The translations under genes and the position numbers were made by a program. Positions 5,419-12,136 of a stretch of 12,152 nt of DNA are shown here, one piece after another. Source of the DNA: Acidobacteriaceae bacterium. Lineage in GTDB: Bacteria > Acidobacteriota > Terriglobia > Terriglobales > Acidobacteriaceae. The stretch is from positions 1-12,152 of the forward strand of contig PMSZ01000405.1 of NCBI GenBank assembly GCA_003168235.1. Reading direction: 5' to 3'. How positions within the stretch are numbered: the stretch's first letter is position 1; each line of letters opens with the position of its first letter. The notes under the pieces are model-generated. The model was not told where the DNA came from. It made no database searches and saw nothing but the letters and a program-made list of their open reading frames with translations.

Positions 5419-6453
5419 CTAGGCGAAGCGGACTTTTACATCCGGGCCTTTATCCAAATGGATGCTCTCGACAAAGCGCACCCGCCCGGTTTTGAGAGTG
5501 AGAATCACCGAGGACGTTCGCGTGCCTTCGCCGAAGAAACGGACGCCTTTCAGGAGCGCGCCTTCGGTCACTCCGGTGGCGGCGAAGATCAGTTGTTTGC
5601 CGGGGGCGAGATCTTCCGCCTCGTAGATTTTGCTCTTGTCTTTGATTCCCATCTTCTCGATACGCTCTTCCAGTTCCGGCTTATCGACGATCAGGCGTCC
5701 CTGCATGTAGCCGTTGAGGCAGCGGATTGCGGCGGCGGTAATTACTCCTTCGGGCGCGCCGCCCGTTCCCATCACGGCCTGCACTCCGGTTCCAACCACG
5801 GCCGCGGCAATGCCAGCGGAGAGATCGCCGTCGCCGATCAGCTTGATGCGTGCGCCCGCTTTGCGAATGTCGCCGATCAATTTTTCATGCCGCGGCCGGT
5901 CGAGGACCATGATCACCAAGTCCTCGACTCCGCGGTGCAAACGCCGGGCGATGTTTTTCAGGTTGACGGACACCGGGGCGTCAAGGTCCACGGCATTTTT
6001 GCAGGACGGGCCGACTACGATTTTTTCCATGTAGCAGTCGGGAGCGTGCAGCAAGCCGCCTTTTTCCGAGGCCGCCAGCACGGTGATGGCGCCCGGGGCG
6101 CCCGTGGCGCAGAGGTTGGTGCCTTCGAGCGGATCGACGGCGATGTCGACTTGCGGCACCTCGCGTCCGTCGCGATAGGGGCCCCCGACTTGCTCGCCGA
6201 TATAGAGCATTGGGGCGTCGTCGCGCTCGCCTTCGCCGATCACGATGGTGCCGTGCATGGGCACCGTATCCATGGTCCGGCGCATGGCCTCGGTCGCAAC
6301 TTCGTCACTGAGCGGACGGTCGCCCTGGCCCATGGTTCGCGCCGACTCGATGGCGGCGTTTTCCACTACGCGCAAAAATTCCAGCGCCAGATCGCTCTCG
6401 ATGTTTTCGCCGAAATTCTTGACGCGGGTTTCAGGACGAGTTTGGGTTCCCAT
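5419..6453 (-). CDS. glpX: Class II fructose-1,6-bisphosphatase (GlpX type)
   Basis: This is a 344-residue protein matching the GlpX family over its whole length. Visible signatures are GEGERDDAPMLYIGE (73-87), the phosphatase motif DPLEGTN (107-113), MVLDRPRHEKLI (182-193), GDGDLSAGI (207-215) and GTGGAPEGVITAAAIRC (about 229-245). Expected metal ligands are present: D50, E74, D107, E110 and E235, with T112 at the position of the catalytic threonine. The enzyme hydrolyses fructose 1,6-bisphosphate to fructose 6-phosphate in gluconeogenesis in the cytoplasm. A role in sedoheptulose bisphosphate hydrolysis cannot be excluded. The ATG at 6453 has AGGAG 7 nt upstream. Only 53 bp separate its stop from the antitoxin start and no terminator is visible there, so read-through into the toxin-antitoxin pair is possible. 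Confidence 0.96.
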   Translation of the reverse strand: MGTQTRPETRVKNFGENIESDLALEFLRVVENAAIESARTMGQGDRPLSDEVATEAMRRTMDTVPMHGTIVIGEGERDDAPMLYIGEQVGGPYRDGREVPQVDIAVDPLEGTNLCATGAPGAITVLAASEKGGLLHAPDCYMEKIVVGPSCKNAVDLDAPVSVNLKNIARRLHRGVEDLVIMVLDRPRHEKLIGDIRKAGARIKLIGDGDLSAGIAAAVVGTGVQAVMGTGGAPEGVITAAAIRCLNGYMQGRLIVDKPELEERIEKMGIKDKSKIYEAEDLAPGKQLIFAATGVTEGALLKGVRFFGEGTRTSSVILTLKTGRVRFVESIHLDKGPDVKVRFA

Positions 6454-6484
6454 GCAATGTCTCCTCGACAGAATACGACTAGGA

Positions 6485-6513
6485 AATATAGCCCGATCTG
6501 GGCGCGGAGGGAA
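6485..6513 (-). promoter_or_regulatory. Candidate sigma-70 promoter of glpX
   Basis: The minus strand reads TTCCCT (6513-6508), a 17-nt spacer, then TATATT (6490-6485), which matches the -10 consensus at five of six positions. The -35 box is poor. It would give a leader of about 25 nt containing the AGGAG ribosome binding site. The assignment is by eye. Confidence 0.35.
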
Positions 6514-6605
6514 GGGTAGACGTCACATGAAAGTTGGTGCAATTGCCGTGGCGGTGAGGGCGCGGCATCGATTGCTCGATCTCATGCGTCTGCTAATCTT
6601 TATTG

Positions 6606-6650
6606 TGACATCCGAATTATGACAACCGAATTATGACAACCGAATCTTTA
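6606..6650 (+). repeat. 14-bp tandem repeat running into the start codon of the AhpD-like gene
   Basis: The units are tgacatccgaatta (6606-6619), tgacaaccgaatta (6620-6633) and tgacaaccgaatcttta (6634-6650, with a 3-bp insertion); a fourth partial copy, tgaccaccga, begins the gene itself. Each copy carries a start codon and the codons Thr-Thr(Ser)-Glu/Asp. The repeats form three micro-ORFs whose stop codons overlap the next start as ATGA. They replace any recognisable Shine-Dalgarno sequence. Confidence 0.85.
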
Positions 6651-7051
6651 TGACCACCGATCGCAAGGAACCGGTTTACCTGTTCACCGAAAAGCAGGTG
6701 GCCGAAAAAAGTGAATTGGCGCGGAAGTTTCTGGACACACGTTCTCGTCAGAATGAAAACGTGGATCAAGCGGACAATTTTCTCGTCAAGCGCTTCTACA
6801 ACGTCGACCACAACGCCTATCTCGATGGCGCGCTGCCGGCGAAATCCAAAGAATTGATGGGACTGGTTGCGTCGACGTGTTTGCGCTGCGACGACTGCAT
6901 CAGCTACCACGTGATTCAGTCGTATCGGCTGGGCACGACTCGACCGGAGCAGGAAGAGGCGATCAACGTCGCGATGGTGGTGGGGGGCAGCATCGTGATT
7001 CCGCACCTGCGGCGGGCGTATGAGTTGCTGACGGAGTTGTATTCGGACTGA
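6650..7051 (+). CDS. Carboxymuconolactone decarboxylase / AhpD-like protein
   Basis: This is a 133-residue, mostly helical protein with the family's redox motif in TCLRCDDCISYH: C80-x2-C83-x3-H87, with an additional C77 three residues before. The helix after it (about 84-115) and LPAKSKELMGLVAS before it are typical of the CMD fold. AhpD-type members reduce peroxiredoxins or act as thiol peroxidases, and other members are decarboxylases. The Cys pair and His favour a thiol redox role, but no peroxiredoxin gene is adjacent. The start ATG at 6650 follows a tandem repeat that recreates the same start region three times upstream, and no clear Shine-Dalgarno sequence is present. It is convergent with the acetyltransferase gene, with only 4 bp between the stop codons. 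Confidence 0.85.
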   Translation: MTTDRKEPVYLFTEKQVAEKSELARKFLDTRSRQNENVDQADNFLVKRFYNVDHNAYLDGALPAKSKELMGLVASTCLRCDDCISYHVIQSYRLGTTRPEQEEAINVAMVVGGSIVIPHLRRAYELLTELYSD

Positions 7052-7055
7052 GGTT

Positions 7056-7613
7056 CTACTGCGCCGGCGAGGTCGAGTCCGCATTCGGCGCGAGCATTCC
7101 GAACATTTCCAGATCGAGGAACTCTTCCCACTTCAGGATGTGCGAGCGCATGCATCCTTCGTACTGCATGCCGATTTTCTGCAAGATTCTTCCCGAAGCC
7201 GGGTTATTGGTGGTGTGGCTGGCGAAGATTCGGTGCAGCTTGAGCGTTTCAAATCCATAACGGACCACGGCGATGGCGGCTTCAGTTGCGTAGCCGTTGC
7301 CCCAGTACGGGATTCCAATCCAGTAGCCGAGTTCGGCGCGACAATGGTCGGCGTCGATGCGCAAACCGATGCCGCCGCACAGCGCGCCAGTTTCGTGAAT
7401 GATTATGCCGAGGCGCAATCCGTTACCGCTCGCCAAATCGGCCTGCGAGCCGGCGATAAATTCGCGAGCGTAATCCTCGGTGTAAGGATGCGGTATGCGC
7501 AGGGTAGTCGCCGCCACTTCGCGAGCGCCGATGAGCGGGACGAGGGCGGCAATGTCGGACAGCGCGTAGGGGCGGAGGGTCAGACGTGCGGTCTGTAACG
7601 GTATGAACGACAT
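7056..7613 (-). CDS. GNAT-family N-acetyltransferase (RimJ/RimL type)
   Basis: This is a 185-residue GNAT protein. The N-terminal strand TARLTLRPY (8-16) and the segment ELGYWIGIPYWGNGYATEA (94-112) are hallmarks of the RimJ/RimL group, the latter containing the acetyl-CoA pyrophosphate-binding loop (G105-N-G-Y-A). Residues about 127-149 (LHRIFASHTTNNPASGRILQKIGM) form the conserved second half. The family transfers acetyl from acetyl-CoA to N-terminal alpha-amino groups of ribosomal or other proteins, or to small amines; the substrate here is unknown. The ATG at 7613 has AGGGGA about 5 nt upstream. The gene stands alone between a convergent AhpD-like gene and a divergent small hypothetical gene. 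Confidence 0.92.
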   Translation of the reverse strand: MSFIPLQTARLTLRPYALSDIAALVPLIGAREVAATTLRIPHPYTEDYAREFIAGSQADLASGNGLRLGIIIHETGALCGGIGLRIDADHCRAELGYWIGIPYWGNGYATEAAIAVVRYGFETLKLHRIFASHTTNNPASGRILQKIGMQYEGCMRSHILKWEEFLDLEMFGMLAPNADSTSPAQ

Positions 7614-7728
7614 CGTATCCCCTACTCTAACGTGTGAATCTCGAGGTTACCAAAGTCAGTCTTGTATCATCGAAATCTGTAAGCGACAATAAGAGTGGCA
7701 GAATCGCCGCCAGGCAAAGGAACCCGCG

Positions 7729-7899
7729 ATGGCCGTAGCCAAACTGAAGCGTCCGAAGGAAGACCGGTTGGAGGAGTTGGCCGAACGTATGGCGTCTGAA
7801 ATCAACGAGCGTGCCGCAAGAATGACTCCCAAGGGACGGGCGCAGGCCGATTCTGAAACTAAGAAGATTACTGCCCAAGTGCAGCGTCGTACTCGCTAA
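7729..7899 (+). CDS. Small hypothetical protein, 56 residues
   Basis: The sequence ATG 7729 to TAA 7897-7899 encodes a 56-residue, highly charged, probably all-helical protein starting MAVAKLKRPKEDRLEELAER and ending QVQRRTR. AAGGA lies 7 nt before the ATG. The composition (Arg/Lys/Glu/Ala, no Cys, no hydrophobic segment) suggests a cytoplasmic, possibly nucleic-acid- or partner-binding protein, but I recognise no family. Its last 32 bp overlap, tail to tail, the end of the next small gene on the other strand. The good ribosome site and the compact helical sequence support it. It is not long enough to exclude chance. Confidence 0.55.
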   Translation: MAVAKLKRPKEDRLEELAERMASEINERAARMTPKGRAQADSETKKITAQVQRRTR

Positions 7900-8113
7900 G
7901 TTTGGCTTCGATTTCCTCTCTGGAATAGCCCCAAGTTTTCAGAAGTGCTCGCAGATCGTCCCGCGTACCGTGCCGAAAGATATGCAGCACCGCATCTCTC
8001 CTTTCGGCCTGTTTGCTGATCGCGTCCATGTCGAGAGGGCGCTTTTTGCCCCGGCTGCTCTCTTCTCGGATTACGTCGCTTAGATCGTCGCGTTTTTTCC
8101 CGTTACCCCTCAC
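7868..8113 (-). CDS. Small hypothetical protein, 81 residues
   Basis: An 81-residue charged helical protein on the minus strand from GTG 8113 to TAA 7868. Residues about 34-80 (KQAERRDAVLHIFRHGTRDD, then LRALLKTWGYSREEIEAKL) look like a genuine folded helical domain; the first 28 residues are basic and probably disordered. No clear Shine-Dalgarno sequence precedes the GTG, and an internal ATG (residue 29) is an alternative start. I recognise no family. It overlaps the end of the 56-residue gene on the opposite strand by 32 bp and lies downstream of the glutaryl-CoA dehydrogenase gene on the same strand (69-bp gap). Confidence 0.5.
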   Translation of the reverse strand: MRGNGKKRDDLSDVIREESSRGKKRPLDMDAISKQAERRDAVLHIFRHGTRDDLRALLKTWGYSREEIEAKLSEYDAALGQ

Positions 8114-8182
8114 CGTATAGTTGATGGTCAGCGCTTCTCAGCGTGTAGGTCTGAATGCCCTCATTAGACGGTCGGACGTTAC

Positions 8183-9379
8183 TCAGAACGCGTCGATTCC
8201 GGTGACGCTGGCACCGATAATCAGGGTGTGGATGTCGTGCGTTCCTTCGTAGGTTTTCACGCTTTCGAGGTTCATGAGGTGGCGCATGATGGGGTAGTCG
8301 TCGGCTACGCCGTTGGCTCCGAGGATGTCGCGGGACAGGCGGGCGCATTCGAGGGCCATCCAGACATTGTTTCTCTTGGCCATGGAGATGTGCTGGTGCT
8401 GCACTTTTCCGGTGTCTTTGAGGCGGCCGACTTGCAGAACGAGTAATTGCGCTTTCGTGATTTCGTTGATCATCCAGGTGAGTTTTTCCTGCACCAGTTG
8501 GTGGGATGCGATCGGCTGATCGCGGAATTGTTTCCGCAGCAGCGAATATTGCAGGGCGCAGTCGTAACAGGCCATGGCGGCGCCAACGGCTCCCCAGGAA
8601 ATTCCGTAGCGGGCCTGGTTCAGGCACATCAGCGGGGACTTCAATCCTCCCGATTTCGGCAGCAGATTCGACTCGGGGATGTGCACATCCTGCAAGGACA
8701 AACCCGACGTAACCGAGGCGCGGAGGGACCATTTGCCGTGAATGTCGTCGGCTTTGAATCCGGGGCGGTCGGTCTCGACGAGAAATCCGCGTACTTTGCC
8801 GTTGTGAATCTTGTCGTTTTCATCTTCGACCTTGGCCCAGATCACGGCGACATCGGCGATCGTGCCGGAGGTGATCCACATTTTTTCGCCGTTGATTATG
8901 TATTCTTTTCCGACCTTGCGGGCGCGGGTTCTCATGCCGCCGGGGTTCGATCCGAAATCAGGTTCGGTCAATCCGAAGCAGCCGAGCTTTTCGCCTTTCT
9001 GCATGGCGGGCAGCCAAGTATTTTTCTGTTCGTCGCTGCCAAAGGTATAGATCGGATACATGACGAGCGCCGATTGCACGCTGACGAAGGAGCGTACACC
9101 GGAATCTCCGCGCTCGAGTTCTTGAGTGACCAGTCCGTATTCGACGTTCGACATGCCGGCGCAGCCGAAGCCTTCGAGCGAAGCGCCAAAAAAGCCCAGG
9201 TCGGCCATGGGCTTGACCAGTTCGCGGGGGAAACGGCCGGCGCGGTTGCACGCTTCGATGATGGGAACGAGATTGTCTTCGATAAATTTGCGCGCGGTGT
9301 CGCGCACCAGGCGCTCGTCATCGTTCAGCAACGAGTCGAATTCGATGAAGTCAACACCACGAAATTTGATGGCTGGCAT
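8183..9379 (-). CDS. gcdH: Glutaryl-CoA dehydrogenase (acyl-CoA dehydrogenase family)
   Basis: This is a 398-residue flavoprotein similar to glutaryl-CoA dehydrogenases over its full length. Diagnostic stretches are ELERGDSGVRSFVSVQSALV (87-106; E89 and R96 at the positions of the substrate-binding Glu and Arg of the human enzyme), GCFGLTEPDFGSNPGGM (FAD loop), KMWITSGTIADV, GKWSLRASVTSG, and the C-terminal YEGTHDIHTLIIG with E378 as the catalytic base. The enzyme oxidises and usually decarboxylates glutaryl-CoA to crotonyl-CoA in lysine, tryptophan and aromatic degradation, passing electrons to ETF. The retained Tyr377-Glu378 is compatible with the decarboxylating form, but this is inference. 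The ATG at 9379 has GGAGTGA upstream. No pathway partner genes are adjacent, so it appears to be a single-gene unit. Confidence 0.93.
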   Translation of the reverse strand: MPAIKFRGVDFIEFDSLLNDDERLVRDTARKFIEDNLVPIIEACNRAGRFPRELVKPMADLGFFGASLEGFGCAGMSNVEYGLVTQELERGDSGVRSFVSVQSALVMYPIYTFGSDEQKNTWLPAMQKGEKLGCFGLTEPDFGSNPGGMRTRARKVGKEYIINGEKMWITSGTIADVAVIWAKVEDENDKIHNGKVRGFLVETDRPGFKADDIHGKWSLRASVTSGLSLQDVHIPESNLLPKSGGLKSPLMCLNQARYGISWGAVGAAMACYDCALQYSLLRKQFRDQPIASHQLVQEKLTWMINEITKAQLLVLQVGRLKDTGKVQHQHISMAKRNNVWMALECARLSRDILGANGVADDYPIMRHLMNLESVKTYEGTHDIHTLIIGASVTGIDAF

Positions 9380-9470
9380 TTTCTGTCACTCCACAGAGTT
9401 AACGGACAAGGAACAGGAAACTATTCAAAGTAGCAGAGCGGTGAGAAGTGAGCAACGCGGGCGCACCTTC

Positions 9471-9499
9471 ACCACGGAGACTGGGAGGCACGGAGAAAA
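9471..9499. repeat. Degenerate cacggag short-period repeat
   Basis: Within accacggaga-ctgggaggca-cggagaaaa the motif cacggag occurs twice (9473-9479 and 9489-9495) around a related tgggagg. The sequence resembles an arrayed CACGGAGA-type dispersed repeat that has partly decayed. It lies in the divergent spacer between gcdH and the DinB-like gene. Confidence 0.5.
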
Positions 9500-9523
9500 G
9501 CCGGTTCATGGTTTCGGAGGGCA

Positions 9524-9569
9524 ATGATTTCTTGAGAGCATGATATCGTTTTCAGGAAATCATGATTTC
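9524..9569. promoter_or_regulatory. Palindrome and repeated half-sites upstream of the DinB-like gene
   Basis: gaaatcatgatttc (9556-9569) is a perfect 14-bp palindrome. Its half-site atgatttc also occurs at 9524-9531, giving a direct repeat 38 bp apart and an inverted pair 32 bp apart. It lies 24 bp before the DinB-like start codon and is a reasonable operator for a dimeric regulator, although no regulator gene is nearby. Confidence 0.45.
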
Positions 9570-9592
9570 AGTTCCCGAAAGGCAAACATCTC

Positions 9593-10066
9593 ATGAGCGA
9601 CTCTCGCGACTTTCTGCGTCACACTCTGGCTACTCTTGCTTATCGCGGGGCGAAAGCGATTCGCAATGCCGGGCCAACGTTCGCCGATTACGGCGGGCCT
9701 GAAACTGCGCGCACTCCGGCGAAAATTCTCGCTCACATCGGCGACCTGATGGATTGGGGACTGGCTATGGCTGACGGCCGGCGCGAATGGAAAGATTCGC
9801 TGCCTTTGCCATGGGAGCAGGAATGCGAACGATTTTTCGCGGCCTTGAAAAAGTTCGACGATTATCTCGCGTCTGACAAGCCGCTCGCGGTATCCGCCGA
9901 GAAGTTGTTTCAAGGCCCGATTGCCGACGCGCTGACCCACGTTGGACAGATCGCCATGCTACGGCGGATGGCCGGCATCGCGATTAAAGGCGAAAACTTT
10001 TTTGTGGCTGAGATCGGTATTGGACGAGTCGGCGCGGAGCAGACGCCGCCGCGCAAGGAATTCTGA
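9593..10066 (+). CDS. DinB-like (DUF664-type) four-helix protein
   Basis: This is a 157-residue, all-helical protein. A first helix (RDFLRHTLATLAYRGAKAIR) is followed by PAKILAHIGDLMDWGLAM with H48, and later by ADALTHVGQIAMLRRMAG with H116, as in the DinB/YfiT-like metalloprotein superfamily. The third metal-binding His usually found four residues after H116 is an isoleucine (I120), so metal binding may be altered or use Q119. DinB-like proteins include damage-inducible proteins and mycothiol- or bacillithiol-dependent thiol transferases. Function here is unknown. The ATG at 9593 has AAAGG about 10 nt upstream. It is divergent from gcdH and convergent with the flavoprotein gene (5 bp between stops). 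Confidence 0.8.
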   Translation: MSDSRDFLRHTLATLAYRGAKAIRNAGPTFADYGGPETARTPAKILAHIGDLMDWGLAMADGRREWKDSLPLPWEQECERFFAALKKFDDYLASDKPLAVSAEKLFQGPIADALTHVGQIAMLRRMAGIAIKGENFFVAEIGIGRVGAEQTPPRKEF

Positions 10067-10071
10067 GGCGG

Positions 10072-12039
10072 CTAGCTTTTTGATCCAACGATCTTCGAGC
10101 CAACGATCTCGCGCACGGCGCGCAATCCCTGATCGATGGCGGCGTCGGTGTAGGCATGGCCGGCGGCGTCAGAGTTCGCGATCTTGATTCTCCCAAACGG
10201 CTGACGGCCAACGGCGCACGGACGCTCGGCTTCAGGCCAGTCAATTTTCTCGAACAACTCGTTGTACTCGTAGGCATAGCCGTGCGGCCAGCGGTTCACG
10301 GTGATCGCTTCAATATCGCGCGCAGGATCGAAGCCTCCCGCCGAGAGCATGCGTCCCAGCTGATCGCGCACATTGTGCGCGAAGGTTTCAAAGGGCGTGC
10401 TGAGCAGTTCATAACGTCCCGCGCGAGATTGGTCTTTGCAATCCAATCCCGGCTCGCAGGGCACGCGGAGCAAGTGAAGCACGCAGGATTCATTGGGCAA
10501 GCTGGGGTAGCGGTAACGGCCCATGGAGACGGGGAAATCCAGGGTGACGTTGACGAAGTACGCTCCTGGAGCATAAATGCTGCTGATGCCGAGTTTCTGA
10601 AACGCCTGCCAGTTGCGGATTTGCACGTTGGTGTAGACCAGCGGACTTTTGACGCCGTAATGCAGCGCGTCTTTTTGTTTCGCGGACATCTCCGGACAAA
10701 GATAGGGAATGACCATGTTGTAGCAGGCAAGAATGCAATTTGCGGCGCGAACGCGTCGAGCTTTTCCGCCACGAACGTAAGTGACTTCAACTTGCCTGGC
10801 GGTCGCCGGATCGCCGACATTCTTGACTTCCACGGCCGTGCTGTTCAGCCGAATGCGAATCGGGGATGCAGGATCGTCGAGGCGGGCGTAGTTCGCGCGC
10901 GCAGTGACGATTTCCTCCATGCTGTGACCGGGCGTGACGCGGCCGGGAAAAGCTCCGGGCACGAGGGAGCGGACCAGCAAGCGGGCGATGGAAGCGTTGC
11001 CATCGGGGAAATGGAAAATGTAAGGCTCGTCCAGTTCCGGATTCTTCTCATGGCTCTTGGGAAGCGTCATTCCCTTGAACCCGGGAAAATCTTCACGGAA
11101 GCATTCATGCGCGGAAACGCCGTCGATTCCGATGGCGAAGGTGTCGTGGGTTGAGCTCTGAAAAATCTTGACCACGTCGGGATGGACCTTGGCGTACTGC
11201 AACAGGAAATCTTTGTAGCTGGTCTTGATGAGCTTGGCTTTTTTCTGCTCCGGGGTAAGGTCGGGCATGTAGTCGACGCTCGCGTGCTGCAGGCGGAGCA
11301 GATCCTGCCGCGCGGCTTCTGCGATAGGGAACTGCGAGACGTCCTCAAATGCGAAGTCGAGACGAACGTAATGCAGGCTCTTTTCAGGAACGAGGCGGTC
11401 TACGCCAAAGATCTCTTTGTTGAAGAAGACGGCTTCCTGCAGGCGCATGGAATCGAAAAATTTCTGATCGTAATACTTGTAGAAACGGTGAACGTCGATG
11501 CCCAGGTCTTTCAGTAATCCAATCGAATCTTGGCTGTAGTTGCCGGGGGCCTCGATGGATTGCGTGCCACCGTAGCCGAGCAGCAAGCGGCTTCCATCCT
11601 GAAATTCGTTGCGCTTGGCGTGACCGCCGAAATCGTCGTGGTTATCGAGCAGCAGAATTCTCGATTGCCGGCCCGCAAGCTTGCGGTAGAAATATGCGGC
11701 CGCCAGGCCGCTGATGCCGGCTCCAACAATGATCAAGTCGTAGGATTCATCGTCGTCGATGGGCACGCCCCAGTCTTTATCTGGATTCTTGCCATCGCGC
11801 AGATCATGGGCCACCTCCCAAGAGCCGTCGTGGCTGCCGCGCATCCCGGTTTTCGCGGGAGGGTAATAACTGGGATCTTTTTCGGGCGCAAACGGGGATT
11901 GCGGGATGCCGAACGCCTGCACCCATTTGGAATCGGCAACGAGCGACGATCCAATGGCGATGCTGACTCCATTCAAGAAATCGCGACGGGTGATGTTGCG
12001 TCCCATGCCCAATTCGCGATCGCGGTCGTTGTCGCTCAT
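10072..12039 (-). CDS. Tat-exported FAD-dependent oxidoreductase, spermidine-dehydrogenase-like
   Basis: This is a 655-residue protein. The twin-arginine signal TRRDFLNG (17-24), followed by a hydrophobic stretch (about 25-35), predicts folded export through the Tat pathway. Residues 100-118 (YDLIIVGAGISGLAAAYFY) form the FAD-binding GxGxxG Rossmann motif (G106, G108, G111), followed by LLLDNHDDFGGHAKRNEF. Length, the DRELGM...ITRRDFLNG N-terminus and overall order resemble bacterial spermidine dehydrogenases of the amine oxidase superfamily, such as that of Pseudomonas aeruginosa. The substrate is therefore probably a polyamine or related amine, but this is inference; many proteins of this type are uncharacterised. 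It would act in the periplasm. The C-terminus ends with a duplicated pentapeptide IVGSK-IVGSK-S created by a 15-bp repeat. The ATG at 12039 has only a weak ribosome site. Confidence 0.87.
   Translation of the reverse strand: MSDNDRDRELGMGRNITRRDFLNGVSIAIGSSLVADSKWVQAFGIPQSPFAPEKDPSYYPPAKTGMRGSHDGSWEVAHDLRDGKNPDKDWGVPIDDDESYDLIIVGAGISGLAAAYFYRKLAGRQSRILLLDNHDDFGGHAKRNEFQDGSRLLLGYGGTQSIEAPGNYSQDSIGLLKDLGIDVHRFYKYYDQKFFDSMRLQEAVFFNKEIFGVDRLVPEKSLHYVRLDFAFEDVSQFPIAEAARQDLLRLQHASVDYMPDLTPEQKKAKLIKTSYKDFLLQYAKVHPDVVKIFQSSTHDTFAIGIDGVSAHECFREDFPGFKGMTLPKSHEKNPELDEPYIFHFPDGNASIARLLVRSLVPGAFPGRVTPGHSMEEIVTARANYARLDDPASPIRIRLNSTAVEVKNVGDPATARQVEVTYVRGGKARRVRAANCILACYNMVIPYLCPEMSAKQKDALHYGVKSPLVYTNVQIRNWQAFQKLGISSIYAPGAYFVNVTLDFPVSMGRYRYPSLPNESCVLHLLRVPCEPGLDCKDQSRAGRYELLSTPFETFAHNVRDQLGRMLSAGGFDPARDIEAITVNRWPHGYAYEYNELFEKIDWPEAERPCAVGRQPFGRIKIANSDAAGHAYTDAAIDQGLRAVREIVGSKIVGSKS
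10085..10109. repeat. 15-bp-period duplication at the 3' end of the flavoprotein gene
   Basis: ccaacgatct is present at 10085-10094 and 10100-10109, with a 15-bp period. In the gene it encodes the repeated pentapeptide IVGSK at the extreme C-terminus, just before the stop codon. It extends the protein in frame by five residues. Confidence 0.75.
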
Positions 12040-12097
12040 GCGCTTGACTCTCGCTTTCCTCTCCGAAGGTTCAGCCAGGCGATACCCCCTGGGTGTG

Positions 12098-12136
12098 AAT
12101 TATGACGAAGTCATCAATTATGAAGTCATCAATTAT
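12098..12136. repeat. 15-bp tandem repeat upstream of the flavoprotein gene
   Basis: gaagtcatcaattat is present as two perfect adjacent copies (12107-12121 and 12122-12136), preceded by a partial copy aattatgac (12098-12106). Each copy places a CATAAT-like -10 hexamer on the minus strand upstream of the flavoprotein gene, so it could influence its transcription. The core aattatga is shared with the repeat before the AhpD-like gene. Confidence 0.85.

Noticed and set aside
5395..6519. 374-codon plus-strand open frame opposite glpX
   Set aside because: It mirrors glpX, a full-length conserved enzyme. The translation is His/Asp/Gly/Phe-rich and typical of antisense frames.
6500..6650. Possible riboswitch or small RNA upstream of the AhpD-like gene
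   Set aside because: Only small hairpins (for example atcga/tcgat) are visible and there is no conserved riboswitch core I can recognise.
7627..7878. 83-codon minus-strand frame opposite the 56-residue gene
   Set aside because: It lacks a convincing ribosome site, and the plus-strand frame with AAGGA and a helical charged product is more plausible.
8103..8732. 209-codon minus-strand frame overlapping the end of gcdH in another frame
   Set aside because: It lies out of frame within gcdH. The Arg/His/Pro-rich translation looks like frame-shifted coding sequence.
8447..9433. 328-codon plus-strand open frame opposite gcdH
   Set aside because: It is antisense to an intact glutaryl-CoA dehydrogenase gene and has no recognisable motif.
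10156..11154. 332-codon plus-strand open frame opposite the flavoprotein gene
   Set aside because: It is antisense to the Tat flavoprotein gene, which has clear signal and FAD motifs, and the translation shows no family signature.
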